Positions 8,830 through 18,142 are shown, numbered from the stretch's first letter. The stretch: DNA of 64,000 nucleotides from Desulfovibrio sp. UIB00 (GCF_022508225.1 NZ_JAETXJ010000001.1:310001-374000); one strand, 5' to 3'. Numbers and translations are program-made. Notes: generated from the sequence alone by a model not told the origin.

Positions 8830-9327
8830 TCTGCTGCCTTGTCCTGTGCTGCGCCCGCCATGTCCGGCTTGCAAAATCGGCGTGCCGCATTTTCGCGCCA
8901 TTTGGAGCGGCTTGGGCAGCGAGGAATAATTGTATTATCCCTTGCGGCAGAAATCTTATTGCAGTAGTATGATAAGACGCAGGCCACATTCTGCCTTGCC
9001 TGTGTGCTTATGCGTGCGCTTGTGCGGATGCCGCTCGTGCTTGCCTGCTGATACAGTCGTGTGCGCCCGCACACAAAGCTTGCAGCAAGTGTGACCGCAA
9101 TCACAGAACCCGCGCCCCAAGCTGCATTATACTTCTATTAAAAATAATTCCTATCTTGTCAGCAGGTGTAAAATAGCGTAAGGTTTTGAGCAATCAGGGC
9201 CGGGCGGCCCAGGGCAAAAGCCCCAGCCCGGCAGGTTCGGTCTGCGCGCCCCTGCGGCGCAACGGGCCGAAGGTCATGGCCCCTTTCGGGCAGCACCAAA
9301 CATGACCCAATGTTTCAGGAGAAACGC
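8830..9327. promoter_or_regulatory. Leader/promoter region of the ccm operon
   Basis: Nearly 500 bases without a convincing gene between the CNNM gene and ccmE. The 3' part can form a nested hairpin: outer arms GCCGGGC/GCCCGGC (9199-9205, 9226-9232) around GGGC-AAAA-GCCC (9212-9223), followed by a second GCGCC/GGCGC stem near 9245-9259. An AT-rich patch (9125-9185) precedes these and is where a promoter would be expected. A weak -35/-10-like pair, TTGCGG and TAGTAT, spaced 17 bases, sits near 8942-8970. None of this is proven. Confidence 0.3.
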
Positions 9328-9741
9328 ATGGCCCGCAAAAAAAATACTGGCATCTACATAGCCGCGCTGCTGCTCTTTTTGGGCGGGGTGGGCTATCTTG
9401 CATATTCCGGCTTTTCTGAAAACAGCGTGTATTTTCTGAACGTGTCGGAAGCCAAGGCCGCAACGCCCGAAAAACTCGTGGCGGCGCGGCTTTTTGGTAC
9501 TGTGGCCGAAGACGGCATTGAGAAGCACCGGGGCGCGCCCGGTGTGGATTTTCGCCTTGAAGACAAGGACAACGCCAGCCAGACCATCCAGATAAGCTAC
9601 TCCGGCGCGGTGCCGGATACCTTCAAGGCTGGCGCGGAAGTTATTGTTGAAGGCGGCATGGGGCCGGAAGGCCGCTTTCAGGCCAAGACGCTCATGACCA
9701 AATGCCCCTCCAAATACCAGAAAGAGAACCGCAATAGCTGA
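9328..9741 (+). CDS. ccmE: Cytochrome c maturation heme chaperone CcmE, CxxxY variant
   Basis: A 137-residue membrane-anchored periplasmic protein that carries heme to the CcmF lyase. The ATG at 9328 follows CAGGAG. An N-terminal helix (residues 8-28) anchors an OB-fold domain. The usual HxxxY heme site is replaced by CPSKY, with Cys126 where other bacteria have the covalently heme-binding His and Tyr130 kept. This variant has been described for Desulfovibrio-type Ccm systems that also lack CcmG and CcmH, which fits the absence of those genes here. First gene of the ccm cluster. Confidence 0.95.
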   Translation: MARKKNTGIYIAALLLFLGGVGYLAYSGFSENSVYFLNVSEAKAATPEKLVAARLFGTVAEDGIEKHRGAPGVDFRLEDKDNASQTIQISYSGAVPDTFKAGAEVIVEGGMGPEGRFQAKTLMTKCPSKYQKENRNS

Positions 9742-9963
9742 GCCTGCTCAGCGGCATTGCCGTTTGGCGAGTGCGATTGGCCTTACTGGCCCTTCGCTCT
9801 GTCCATAGTTGCGGGCCATGCGGGCCACGGGCGCGGGCTTTCCCTGCAAAGATGGCCGGGTTTCAGTTCAGTGCGCAGAGCCGTAATCGGGCACCCGATG
9901 CCCAAACGATAGCAACGCCCCGCCCTGCGGCGGGCCGCCCCCTCAGCGGGATAAAGGAGTCTT

Positions 9964-11880
9964 ATGTACGTTTTTGCCTTTGCCCTTCAACTGGTGGCCC
10001 TGCTGGCCGCACTTGGCGGCTGTGGTCTGGCCCTACTGCAACTGTGGCAAAACCGGGAAGACTCCCTCGCCGTGGTGGAAAAAGCCCACCTCGTTATCAG
10101 CGGCGCGCTCTTGCTGGCCTCGGCACTGCTGCTGCACGCCCTGTTCTGGAACGACTTCAGCGTGGCCTACGTTGCCAGCTATACTGACCGCGTGCTGCCC
10201 GTATTTTACCGCCTCACCGCCTTCTGGGCAGGGCAGCCCGGCTCCATGCTCTTCTGGGCGCTGGCAGTGGGCCTGAGCGGCAGCGCCTTTGCCCTCACGC
10301 GGGCTTACAGAAACCTCAGCCGCCCAACGCGTCTGTGGTACTGGAGCTTTTTTTACGTCATCATGGGCTTTTTTGCCCTTATCCTCACCAGCTGGAGCAA
10401 TCCCTTTGTGCTGCAATCGCCTGTTCCGGCAGACGGCAACGGCCTGAACCCCCTGCTCCAGAATCCCGGCATGATCTTTCATCCGCCGCTGCTGTTCCTT
10501 GGTTACGGCGGCTTTGCCGTGCCTGCCTGTCTGGCGCTGGCCCAGTGTCTTTCGGGGCAGAGCAGCAGCGAGGGTTCGTGGTTCCGCCTTTCGCGGCCCT
10601 TCATCATTCTGGCGTGGCTCTTCCTTACGGCGGGCATCGTGCTTGGCGCATGGTGGGCCTACATGGAGCTTGGCTGGGGCGGCTACTGGGCATGGGACCC
10701 TGTGGAAAACGCCTCTCTGGTGCCCTGGCTTATCGCCACGGCTTCGCTGCATACCCTGATTGTTGAAGACCGCCGGGGCAAGCTTGGGCGCGTCAACGTT
10801 GCCATGATGGTGCTCACCACGGTTTCGGCCTTTTTTGCCACCTACCTTGTGCGCAGCGGCGTTATCGACTCCGTGCACGCCTTTGGCGACGGCAGCGTGG
10901 GGACGCCCCTGACCATCTTTGTGCTGGGCGGCCTTGTCATTGCCCTGTGGATTCCCTTTGCCACGCCCAAAACCGGCAAACCCCTTGCCGGGCTTGAAAG
11001 CCGCGAGGGCTTTCTGACCCTTGTGGCCTGGGTGCTGCTGGCGCTTGCCGTGATTATTCTGGTTGCCACCATGTGGCCTGTTATCAGCAAGTTGTGGTCC
11101 GCCGCGCCGCGCGGCCTTGACGCCCGCTTCTACAACCGCGTGTGCCTGCCCCTCGGCGCGCTGCTGGTGGTGATGATGGCTGCCTGTCCCTGGCTTGGCT
11201 GGGGCGGGGGCCTGCGCAACAAGAAGGGCTTTTTTGCCGTGATCGGCGCATTTGTGGTCAGCGCCGGGGTTATCTGGGCGCTGGGCTACCATCAGCCCAC
11301 GGCCCTGCTGGGCGCTTCCGCCGCTGTGGCTATTGTGCTTGGGGCCGTCATGCTGCTGGCAGACAAGGCCAACCGCTCGCAGCCTGTCACCCTCGGGGCG
11401 TTGGGCGCGCACATCGGCATGGCGCTGGTTGCCATCGGCATTTCCTTTTCCGGCCCGTACACCACTGACCGCGAAATGATCCTCGCCAAGGGCGAAAGCA
11501 GCACCGTGGGCAGCTATACCGCCACCTTGCTCGAACTGGGCGAGGGCCGCCGCGTTGACCATGAATTCATCGCCGCCCGGCTGGAAATCTTCAAGGACGG
11601 CAAATCCATCGGCATCGTCGCGCCGGAGCGCCGCCTGTACGACAAGTTCGGCACCATGCAGTTCTCCGAAGTGGACGTGATCCCCGGCCTTGGCAACGAA
11701 ATCTACGCCTCCCTGCTGGGGCTGGATGAAAGTTCCAGGGTTGTGGTCAAGGTCAGCGTGGAACCGCTGGTCAACTGGCTGTGGATCGGCGGCACCATCA
11801 TGTGCCTTGTGCCGCTCGCCGGGCTGCGCCGCCGCAAGAATTCCGCGCCGGAGTCGGACAGCGAGAACAGCGCGGCCTAG
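9964..11880 (+). CDS. ccmF: Cytochrome c heme lyase subunit CcmF
   Basis: A 638-residue polytopic protein that attaches heme to apocytochromes in the periplasm. It has the WWD-domain core WGGYWAWDPVEN near residue 240, conserved flanking His-bearing loops (NPGMIFHPPLLFLGY), and more than ten hydrophobic helices. The ATG follows AAGGAG at the right distance. It is preceded by about 220 bases after ccmE and followed 15 bases later by ccmA. Length agrees with the family. Confidence 0.96.
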   Translation: MYVFAFALQLVALLAALGGCGLALLQLWQNREDSLAVVEKAHLVISGALLLASALLLHALFWNDFSVAYVASYTDRVLPVFYRLTAFWAGQPGSMLFWALAVGLSGSAFALTRAYRNLSRPTRLWYWSFFYVIMGFFALILTSWSNPFVLQSPVPADGNGLNPLLQNPGMIFHPPLLFLGYGGFAVPACLALAQCLSGQSSSEGSWFRLSRPFIILAWLFLTAGIVLGAWWAYMELGWGGYWAWDPVENASLVPWLIATASLHTLIVEDRRGKLGRVNVAMMVLTTVSAFFATYLVRSGVIDSVHAFGDGSVGTPLTIFVLGGLVIALWIPFATPKTGKPLAGLESREGFLTLVAWVLLALAVIILVATMWPVISKLWSAAPRGLDARFYNRVCLPLGALLVVMMAACPWLGWGGGLRNKKGFFAVIGAFVVSAGVIWALGYHQPTALLGASAAVAIVLGAVMLLADKANRSQPVTLGALGAHIGMALVAIGISFSGPYTTDREMILAKGESSTVGSYTATLLELGEGRRVDHEFIAARLEIFKDGKSIGIVAPERRLYDKFGTMQFSEVDVIPGLGNEIYASLLGLDESSRVVVKVSVEPLVNWLWIGGTIMCLVPLAGLRRRKNSAPESDSENSAA

Positions 11881-11895
11881 CCGCAGGAGGCCCTC

Positions 11896-12603
11896 TTGCT
11901 GGAACTTGTGCGCGTTGCCAAGGTCTATGGCGTCAAGGTCGTCTTTAAAGACGTAAGCTGCGCTCTTGCTGCGGGCAGTGTCTCGCTGCTCGTGGGCGGC
12001 AACGGCGCGGGCAAGAGTACCCTCATGCGTATTATGGCAGGGCTTTCCCGCCCAAGCGCAGGCGCTGCCAACGTGGCAGATCAGGCCCGCGTGGGCTATC
12101 TGGGGCACGCCACCTTTCTGTATCCCGGCCTCACGGCGGTGGAAAATCTGGCCTTCTGGCGCGATGCCTACGGCCTCAAGCTGACGCGTGACGATATCAT
12201 GGCAGGGCTGGCCCGCGTGGGGCTGGAAGCCCACGCTCACGAACGGGCGGCCGTGTTCTCGCGCGGCATGGCCCAGCGCCTCAATCTGGCGCGGGTGCTC
12301 ATGCAGGCCCCGGACGTGCTCCTGCTGGACGAACCCGGCACAGGCCTTGATGTTGCCTCGCTGGCACTGCTGCGGCGTGAAATTATGGCAGCGCGGCAGC
12401 GCGGAGCCTGCGTGGTGCTTATCAGCCATGATCTGGCGGGCGATGCGCCTCTGGCCGACAGGCTGCTGGCGCTGGAACACCGCAAGCTGGCCTATGACGG
12501 CTCCCCCGCTGGCTTTGGCGGCTTTGCTCCGGTGGAAACACCGGCTGGTGCTGCCGACGAGGCTTCTGAACGCGCGCAGGGAGGCCCCGCATGCTGCGCC
12601 TGA
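11896..12603 (+). CDS. ccmA: Heme exporter ATP-binding protein CcmA
   Basis: A 235-residue ABC ATPase that works with CcmB and CcmC to release heme-loaded CcmE. Walker A GGNGAGKST is near residue 35-43, the signature FSRGMAQRLNLAR near 118-130, and Walker B VLLLDEP near 140-146. The start is a TTG at 11896 placed after CAGGAGG; the first ATG in frame would remove the N-terminal strand and lie within the Walker A region. The stop overlaps ccmB. The C-terminal 20 residues are Ala-rich and variable. Confidence 0.95.
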   Translation: MLELVRVAKVYGVKVVFKDVSCALAAGSVSLLVGGNGAGKSTLMRIMAGLSRPSAGAANVADQARVGYLGHATFLYPGLTAVENLAFWRDAYGLKLTRDDIMAGLARVGLEAHAHERAAVFSRGMAQRLNLARVLMQAPDVLLLDEPGTGLDVASLALLRREIMAARQRGACVVLISHDLAGDAPLADRLLALEHRKLAYDGSPAGFGGFAPVETPAGAADEASERAQGGPACCA

Positions 12604-13268
12604 TGTTTGCCATGGCCCGCAAGGATCTGGCCCTCACGCTGGCACGTGGCAGCGGGCTGGTGCAGGCCTTGCTGCTCGGGCTTTTGCTGCTCTTTGTATT
12701 CAGCCTGTCGCAGGGCATTGGCGAGCGCATGGCGCCGCAAGGCGCTGCGGCTGTGTTCTGGATAAGCTCCGCCTTTTGTCAGGTGCTTATTTTCAACCAG
12801 CTCTATGCGCTGGAAGAAGTTAACAATTCCCGTCTCGGGCTTTTGCTCTGCCCCGCCCCGGTGCAGGCCGTATGGCTTGGCAAGGGCTGCGCGGGTCTTG
12901 CTCTGCTGGTGCTGGCGCAGGTTGTTTTTCTGCCTGCGGCGGTAGTTTTTCTGGGGCAGGAGCTTGGCGGGCCATTGCCCGAGGCTCTGCTGGCCCTTGT
13001 GCTGACGGATATCGGCATGTGCGCTCTTGGCTCCCTGCTGGGGGCGCTGGCGCAGGGGCAGGCCGCCCGTGAGTCTTTGCTGAGTATTGTGCTGTTTCCG
13101 CTGCTGACGCCGCTTTTGCTTGCCGGCATCAGCGTGGGGGCGCAGGCGCTCGGCGCGCCCAATCCGGATGGGCCAGGGGCGTGGCTCGGCGTTGCCGCAG
13201 CTTTTGACGCCGTTTTTCTGGGTGCCGGGCTTTTGCTGTTTGGATACATCTACGCGGGGGACGAGTAA
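12591..13268 (+). CDS. ccmB: Heme exporter membrane protein CcmB
   Basis: A 225-residue protein with six predicted membrane helices and the typical N-terminus of the family (MLRLMFAMARKDL). It overlaps the end of ccmA by 13 bases and its stop overlaps the ccmC start in TAATG, so the three are translationally linked. It forms the ABC complex with CcmA. Confidence 0.94.
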   Translation: MLRLMFAMARKDLALTLARGSGLVQALLLGLLLLFVFSLSQGIGERMAPQGAAAVFWISSAFCQVLIFNQLYALEEVNNSRLGLLLCPAPVQAVWLGKGCAGLALLVLAQVVFLPAAVVFLGQELGGPLPEALLALVLTDIGMCALGSLLGALAQGQAARESLLSIVLFPLLTPLLLAGISVGAQALGAPNPDGPGAWLGVAAAFDAVFLGAGLLLFGYIYAGDE

Positions 13269-13951
13269 TGCCCAAGTGTTCGGCGTTGCCGCAGATTCTG
13301 GCCCTGCTGGGGGGCGTTGCCTTTGCCGCCTGTCAGTGGCTTGTGTTTGCCTATGCCCCCGAGGAAGTCACTCTGGGGCTGGCGCAAAAGATATTTTACA
13401 TCCATTTGCCCATGTCGTGGTGGGCGTTGGTGAGTTTTTTTGTGGTGTTTGGCGCATCTGTGGCCTATCTGTGGCGGCGTAATCCCGCTGCGGACAGGCT
13501 GGCTGCCGCCGCCGCAGAAGTGGGCGTGCTGCTGGGCGGCCTTGCGCTGGTCACGGGCATGCTCTGGGCGCGCCGCTCGTGGGGCGTGTGGTGGACGTGG
13601 GATCCGCGCCTGACCACAACCCTGATCATGTGGTTCGTGTACGCGGGTTATCTGGTTTTGCGCGGGCTTGATCTGCCGCCGCAGCGCCGCAATACGGTGT
13701 GCGCCGTGGTGGGCGTGGTGGCCTTTCTGGATGTGCCGTTGGTCTTTATGTCGGCGCGCATCTGGCGGTCCATCCACCCGGCTGTTTTTGGCAGCAAGGG
13801 CGGCGGGCTGGAACCTGAAATGCGCGTCACCGTCATGGCCTGCGTTGCCTGTTTTGGTCTGTTGTGGGCGGCCCTGGTGTGGCTGCGCAAGCGTCAGCTT
13901 GATCTGCGCGACCGCCTTGACGCGCTGGCGCAAAATCGGCTGAGCGCCTGA
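13268..13951 (+). CDS. ccmC: Heme-handling membrane protein CcmC
   Basis: A 227-residue, six-helix protein that loads heme onto CcmE. The WWD-type motif WGVWWTWDPRLT is near residues 103-114, flanked by the conserved His-bearing loops (IFYIHLPMSWW and IWRSIHPAVF). The start codon overlaps the ccmB stop. Confidence 0.95.
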   Translation: MPKCSALPQILALLGGVAFAACQWLVFAYAPEEVTLGLAQKIFYIHLPMSWWALVSFFVVFGASVAYLWRRNPAADRLAAAAAEVGVLLGGLALVTGMLWARRSWGVWWTWDPRLTTTLIMWFVYAGYLVLRGLDLPPQRRNTVCAVVGVVAFLDVPLVFMSARIWRSIHPAVFGSKGGGLEPEMRVTVMACVACFGLLWAALVWLRKRQLDLRDRLDALAQNRLSA

Positions 13952-13996
13952 TATTTCGGCCCCTAACTGAAATCATTCACTCCACCCGGAGGAACT

Positions 13997-14134
13997 ATGG
14001 ATACACTGACATGGGTAATCATGGCCAATGCCGCCGTGTGGATTGGCATTGGCTCGTATATGGCTTTTCTGGCGGCTCGCCAGCGTTCACTGGCCGCGCG
14101 CCTTGCCCAGATGGAGATGCTTAACCATGACTGA
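13997..14134 (+). CDS. ccmD: Small CcmD-like membrane protein
   Basis: A 45-residue protein with a single membrane helix (about residues 6-27) and a basic amphipathic tail (AARQRSLAARLAQ), starting at the ATG that follows CCGGAGGAAC. Position right after ccmC, size and topology match CcmD, which stabilises the CcmC-heme-CcmE complex. The sequence is too short for certainty. It overlaps the next gene by 8 bases. Confidence 0.78.
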   Translation: MDTLTWVIMANAAVWIGIGSYMAFLAARQRSLAARLAQMEMLNHD

Positions 14135-14804
14135 TACAACAAAAGGCAACCTTTCCGCCCGCATACTCATTATCGCGCTGGCTGTTGCGCTGGCTGTGAT
14201 GCTTGGGGCCTCGCTCAAGGCGCGGTTCCAGAATCCGCATCTGACAGTGCCCGCCCGCCAACAGCAGGGCATGGGCGGGGGTGAAGCTGGCGAAGACGCC
14301 CAGACCGTGGGCAAGCTCATGCGTCAGGTGGCGGAAAACCCGCAGGATCTTGGCGCGCTTATTCACCTGATCGAGCATCTTGTGACCGCGCAGAACTGGG
14401 ATGCGGCAGAAACCTTTGCCCAGCGCGCCGTGACCATGGACGTGAGCAATCCCAAGCCCCTGTATCTGCTTGGCGTTATCCAGCACAATCAGGGCCGCCA
14501 CAAGGAAGCTGCTGAAGCCCTTGAGCAGGTCGTGAAGATCAAGGACGAAGCCTCGGTACGCTACAGCCTCGGCGTGCTGTACATCTACTTTCTTGAAGAT
14601 CCCAAGCGCGGGGCGGAACACCTGCGCGCAGGCCTGACCGATGCCGCTGCCAGCGAAGAACTCAAGGCTGCCATCAAGCAGGAACTGGAAAAGGTCCCCG
14701 CTGTGGAAGAATCCCAGCCTGCCGCCAGCAAGCCCGATGCCAAAGCAGACGCAAAGGCGGATAAAAAAGCTGATAAAAAGGCAGACAAGAAAGCCGCCAA
14801 GTAA
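14127..14804 (+). CDS. Membrane-anchored TPR protein, CcmI-like
   Basis: A 225-residue protein that starts inside the end of ccmD. One N-terminal helix (residues 12-28) anchors it; residues about 60-180 form tetratricopeptide repeats (for example NPKPLYLLGVIQHNQGRHKEAAEALEQ). The last 25 residues are a Lys/Ala/Asp repeat (KADKKADKKAD). As the last gene of the ccm cluster it is the likely apocytochrome-holding subunit, equivalent to the C-terminal part of CcmI. The role is inferred from position. Confidence 0.75.
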   Translation: MTDTTKGNLSARILIIALAVALAVMLGASLKARFQNPHLTVPARQQQGMGGGEAGEDAQTVGKLMRQVAENPQDLGALIHLIEHLVTAQNWDAAETFAQRAVTMDVSNPKPLYLLGVIQHNQGRHKEAAEALEQVVKIKDEASVRYSLGVLYIYFLEDPKRGAEHLRAGLTDAAASEELKAAIKQELEKVPAVEESQPAASKPDAKADAKADKKADKKADKKAAK

Positions 14805-14830
14805 GCAGCTCTCTTTTAGCATATTACGTA

Positions 14831-14864
14831 AAAAGGCCTCTGTGGATTCCCACAGAGGCCTTTT
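14831..14864 (+). terminator. Terminator of the ccm operon
   Basis: A perfect 15-base stem AAAAGGCCTCTGTGG/CCACAGAGGCCTTTT with a four-base loop, ending in T residues. It is symmetrical, so it may work from both sides. Confidence 0.85.
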
Positions 14865-14889
14865 GGTGCTTTGAATACGAGATAGGAGA

Positions 14890-14922
14890 ATAAAAAATTT
14901 AGGGGGAGGGGGTCCCTCCCCC
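14890..14922 (-). terminator. Terminator of the aconitase-family gene
   Basis: On the minus strand, 14 bases past the stop codon, the stem GGGGGAGGG/CCCTCCCCC (arms 14902-14910 and 14914-14922, loop of 3) is followed by TAAATTTTTTA. This is a typical rho-independent terminator. Confidence 0.85.
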
Positions 14923-14935
14923 GTAAAACTCTCGC

Positions 14936-17227
14936 CTAGCTGTTGTAGAAGTTGATCAGGCAGCCATCGAGGATGATCTTGCGCTCGTCGCTGGTCAGTT
15001 CCTTGAGTGCGAGGCTGATCTGCTGAGCCTGCCCGCCTTCGCTGGCAACGTAGCCGGTGAAGGTGGGGTCGGCGTTTTGCACGGCGCTGCGCACGTTGGG
15101 CACCACCAGCCAGTCGCCGACTTTCAGGCTGTCGGCCAGCGAGGGATCAACGATAAAGGGCAGCATGCCCCAGTTGATAAGGTTGGAGCGGTAACGCTTT
15201 GTGGCGTACTCTACAGCCATATTGGCCCAGCCGCCCAGCACTTTCTGGCAGGAGGCCGCCTGTTCGCGGGCCGAGCCGTCGCCGGGCTTTACGGCAAAGA
15301 TTGTGGAGCCAAGGCCCACCTGCTTGAGGTCGGCTGCGGCCTGCAATACATCAAGACCGCACACGGTAAAGAGCCCACGCGCCTTGGCAAGCAGTTCTGC
15401 ATCGGCGGGATTGGCGAGGCGGGCGGCTTCCATGGCGTTAACAGCCTTGGCGCGGCCCACATAGCCGGGGTCTTTGCGGGAAAGCGTGTATTCCGCAAGT
15501 TTGAGCGGGTTGGAGCGCAGAGACGAAGTTTCGCCGGATGGGATCAGCTCGTCAGTGGTGGTGACCGGGTCGGTGATCACGCTTACCACCTGCAGGAGCA
15601 GATGTTCGGGCAGAGGGCTCATGCTCGGCCAGTCGGCAATGTTGGGGCCGCGTACAAGCTGGGCTTCGGGTTCTGCCTTGCCAAAGCCGTTGTACACGCG
15701 GCTGTGGTAGATGAGCGGCTCAAACGTGTAGGAAAGATCGACATTGGCCAACGCGGGCGCGGACCAGTCAAGCTCGGTCGCCGGGGTAAGGCGGCCGCCA
15801 TTGGCCGCAGTGGCGGCGATGGAGCGGGCGTCCATGAGGGCCACCGTGGAAACCTGCCCGTTGGAAGGCTTGGAGCCTTCGCGGTTGGGGAAGTTGCGGG
15901 TGGTGTGACGGATGGAGAGCGCGCCGTGGGCCGGGGTGTCGCCCGCGCCGAAACAGGGGCCGCAGAAGGCCGTCTTCATCACGGCGCCTGCGAGCATGAG
16001 CTTGGCGGTTGCGCCGTTTTTGACGAGCGCAAGGCCCTGCGGTTCGCTGGCGGGGTACACAGCCAGATTGAAGGCCTGATTGCCTGTGGATTTGCCGTCC
16101 AGAATGGCGGCTGCCAGAGCGATATTTTCAAAATTGCCGCCAGCGCAGCCAGCAATAATGCCCTGATCCACCCACACGCCGCCGTCGCGCACCTTGGCGC
16201 GCATATTCAGGCCTTTGGCCGCATCGCCAAACTGGCGCTGGGCTTCGGCTTCCACTTCGGCCAGCAATTCGGCCCCGTGCTTGGCAACTTCGGCCACGGG
16301 GTACACGTTGCTGGGGTGGAAGGGCAGGGCGATCATGGGCACAATACGGCTCAGGTCAACCCTGATAAGGCCATCGTAACTGGCCGGGCCTTCAAGGCGC
16401 AGCTCGGCGTAGTCGCCAGCGCGGCCATGCATGGACATGTAGTCGCGCACCTTTTCGTCAGTGGTCCAGATGGACGACAGGCAGGTGGTTTCCGTAGTCA
16501 TGACGTCAATGCCGCAGCGGTATTCCACAGAAAGCCCCGCCACGCCGGGGCCCATAAATTCCATGACCTTGTTCTTCACAAAGCCGTTTTTGAACACCGC
16601 GCCAATTATGGCAAGGGCCACGTCCTGCGGGCCAACACCGGGCCGGGGCGCGCCTTCAAGCCACACGACCACCTTTTGCGGGTTGGTCACATCGTAGGTC
16701 TTGCCAAGCAACTGCTTGACCAGTTCCGGCCCGCCTTCGCCAATGGCCATGACGCCCAGCGCGCCGTAGCGGGTGTGGCTGTCTGATCCAAGGATCATGC
16801 CGCCGCACTTGGTCATCATTTCGCGCACATACTGGTGGATGACCGCCAGATGCGGGGGTACAAAGATGCCGCCGTACTTGCGTGCGGCGGAAAGACCAAA
16901 GAGGTGGTCGTCCTCATTGATGGTGCCGCCCACCGCGCACAGGCTGTTGTGGCAGTTGGTCAGCGCGTAGGGAACGGGAAATTCCTTGAGGCCGCTGGCG
17001 CGGGCCGTCTGCACGATACCTACATAGGTAATGTCGTGCGAGGCCATGGCGTCAAAGCGGATGCGCAGCACGTTGTCGTCCGTGCCGGTATTGTGTGCCG
17101 CCAGAATGCGGGCGGAAAGGCTGTTCTTGCGGGCGGCTTCAATGTCCACGCCCTTGGCGCGGGCTTCTTCAGCCATGCGTATGCCGTTGGCGTCAATCAC
17201 GACAGAACTGTTCACAATTTCGATCAT
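14936..17227 (-). CDS. Aconitase-family hydratase, YbhJ type
   Basis: A 763-residue protein of the aconitase superfamily. Three cysteines fit the [4Fe-4S] ligands: Cys361 (AGCAGGN) and the CxxC pair Cys422/Cys425 (FCGPCFGAGD). The GSDSHT motif is at 147-152, and a C-terminal swivel domain follows from about 560. Overall it resembles E. coli YbhJ more than AcnA or AcnB. In this cluster, between citrate synthase/isocitrate dehydrogenase and a terminator, it most likely isomerises citrate to isocitrate; this is inferred from context, since YbhJ itself has no firmly known reaction. No other aconitase is in the window. Confidence 0.85.
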   Translation of the reverse strand: MIEIVNSSVVIDANGIRMAEEARAKGVDIEAARKNSLSARILAAHNTGTDDNVLRIRFDAMASHDITYVGIVQTARASGLKEFPVPYALTNCHNSLCAVGGTINEDDHLFGLSAARKYGGIFVPPHLAVIHQYVREMMTKCGGMILGSDSHTRYGALGVMAIGEGGPELVKQLLGKTYDVTNPQKVVVWLEGAPRPGVGPQDVALAIIGAVFKNGFVKNKVMEFMGPGVAGLSVEYRCGIDVMTTETTCLSSIWTTDEKVRDYMSMHGRAGDYAELRLEGPASYDGLIRVDLSRIVPMIALPFHPSNVYPVAEVAKHGAELLAEVEAEAQRQFGDAAKGLNMRAKVRDGGVWVDQGIIAGCAGGNFENIALAAAILDGKSTGNQAFNLAVYPASEPQGLALVKNGATAKLMLAGAVMKTAFCGPCFGAGDTPAHGALSIRHTTRNFPNREGSKPSNGQVSTVALMDARSIAATAANGGRLTPATELDWSAPALANVDLSYTFEPLIYHSRVYNGFGKAEPEAQLVRGPNIADWPSMSPLPEHLLLQVVSVITDPVTTTDELIPSGETSSLRSNPLKLAEYTLSRKDPGYVGRAKAVNAMEAARLANPADAELLAKARGLFTVCGLDVLQAAADLKQVGLGSTIFAVKPGDGSAREQAASCQKVLGGWANMAVEYATKRYRSNLINWGMLPFIVDPSLADSLKVGDWLVVPNVRSAVQNADPTFTGYVASEGGQAQQISLALKELTSDERKIILDGCLINFYNS

Positions 17228-17269
17228 GGCAGACCTTCAGGGGTTTGCGGGTCGCTGGCGCGACGCGGG

Positions 17270-17947
17270 TTAGCGAGCTTGCGCCGTGGCCAGTTTGAGG
17301 CCAAAGGCAATGAACACAAGGCCAGTGCAGCGCTGCATCCACTTCTGGAAGCGGCTGTTCTCAAAGATGTGCCGGACGCGGCCCAGCATATAGGCCAGCG
17401 GCACATACCAGAACAGACACAGGCCAGACATGATGCTGCCCAAGGTGAGAAACTGCGGGGCAAGCGGTGCGTGGGGATCCATGAACTGGGGGAGGAAAGT
17501 CAGAAAAATCAGCACAGCCTTGGGATTCAGCGCATTGGTCAGAAAGCCCTGCCCGAAGAAGTGCAGCCATTGGCGCAACGTCAGACGCTGCACAGACCGG
17601 GCGGGATTCGGCTCCTGAGCGGTTTTGACCACCGCAGCGCTTACAGGCTGGCCAGCACGTTGCCCGGCGCGTATGGCCTGAATGCCCAGCCACACCAGAT
17701 AGGCCGCACCTACGTATTTGAGGATGCTGAACCACAGCACGGACTGTGCGATGATGGCCGAAATGCCCAGCATGGCGGCGGAGGTGTGTACGCAGATGCC
17801 AAGGGCCACGCCCACTGCGGCGGCCTGCCCCTGCGGGCGGCCATTCATGAGTGAAATTTTGGCAATGAGTGCAAAATCCGGCCCCGGCAACATTACCAGA
17901 ATGGCGGCCATGGGTACAAAGAGCAGCAGATTGTCAAGCGAGATCAT
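17270..17947 (-). CDS. LysE/RhtB-family amino acid exporter
   Basis: A 225-residue protein with six hydrophobic helices and the family signatures MLPGPDFALI (near 20-29) and NPKAVLIFLTFLPQF. The ATG at 17947 follows AAGGA at the right distance; the ATG five codons upstream has no ribosome site. It lies between isocitrate dehydrogenase and the aconitase gene on the same strand. Because the cluster makes 2-oxoglutarate, the precursor of glutamate, an amino acid related to glutamate is a plausible cargo, but the substrate cannot be read from the sequence. Confidence 0.88.
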   Translation of the reverse strand: MISLDNLLLFVPMAAILVMLPGPDFALIAKISLMNGRPQGQAAAVGVALGICVHTSAAMLGISAIIAQSVLWFSILKYVGAAYLVWLGIQAIRAGQRAGQPVSAAVVKTAQEPNPARSVQRLTLRQWLHFFGQGFLTNALNPKAVLIFLTFLPQFMDPHAPLAPQFLTLGSIMSGLCLFWYVPLAYMLGRVRHIFENSRFQKWMQRCTGLVFIAFGLKLATAQAR

Positions 17948-18142
17948 GGTGCAGTCCTTCATTCAGGCCAGAGCGGATGGGAGAAAAGGAGCGCCTTGCG
18001 GTTGCGCCCTGCAGTCGGTTGACCGCCGGGCCGCGCCGTAAAAACACTCCTTTTCTCCTCTTGCTCTTAAAGACATATCAGCGGCAGCCACGCCACACCC
18101 AATGCCGCTGCGGGCAGGGTGTCGGGGCCAGCGCTGCGCATG

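Noticed and set aside
10033..12480. 815-codon minus-strand frame opposite ccmF and ccmA
   Set aside because: It is His/Gln/Gly-rich antisense of two well-identified genes and has no ribosome site or motif.
15077..16786. Long plus-strand frame opposite the aconitase gene
   Set aside because: Antisense of a protein with intact iron-sulfur cysteines; no domain recognised.
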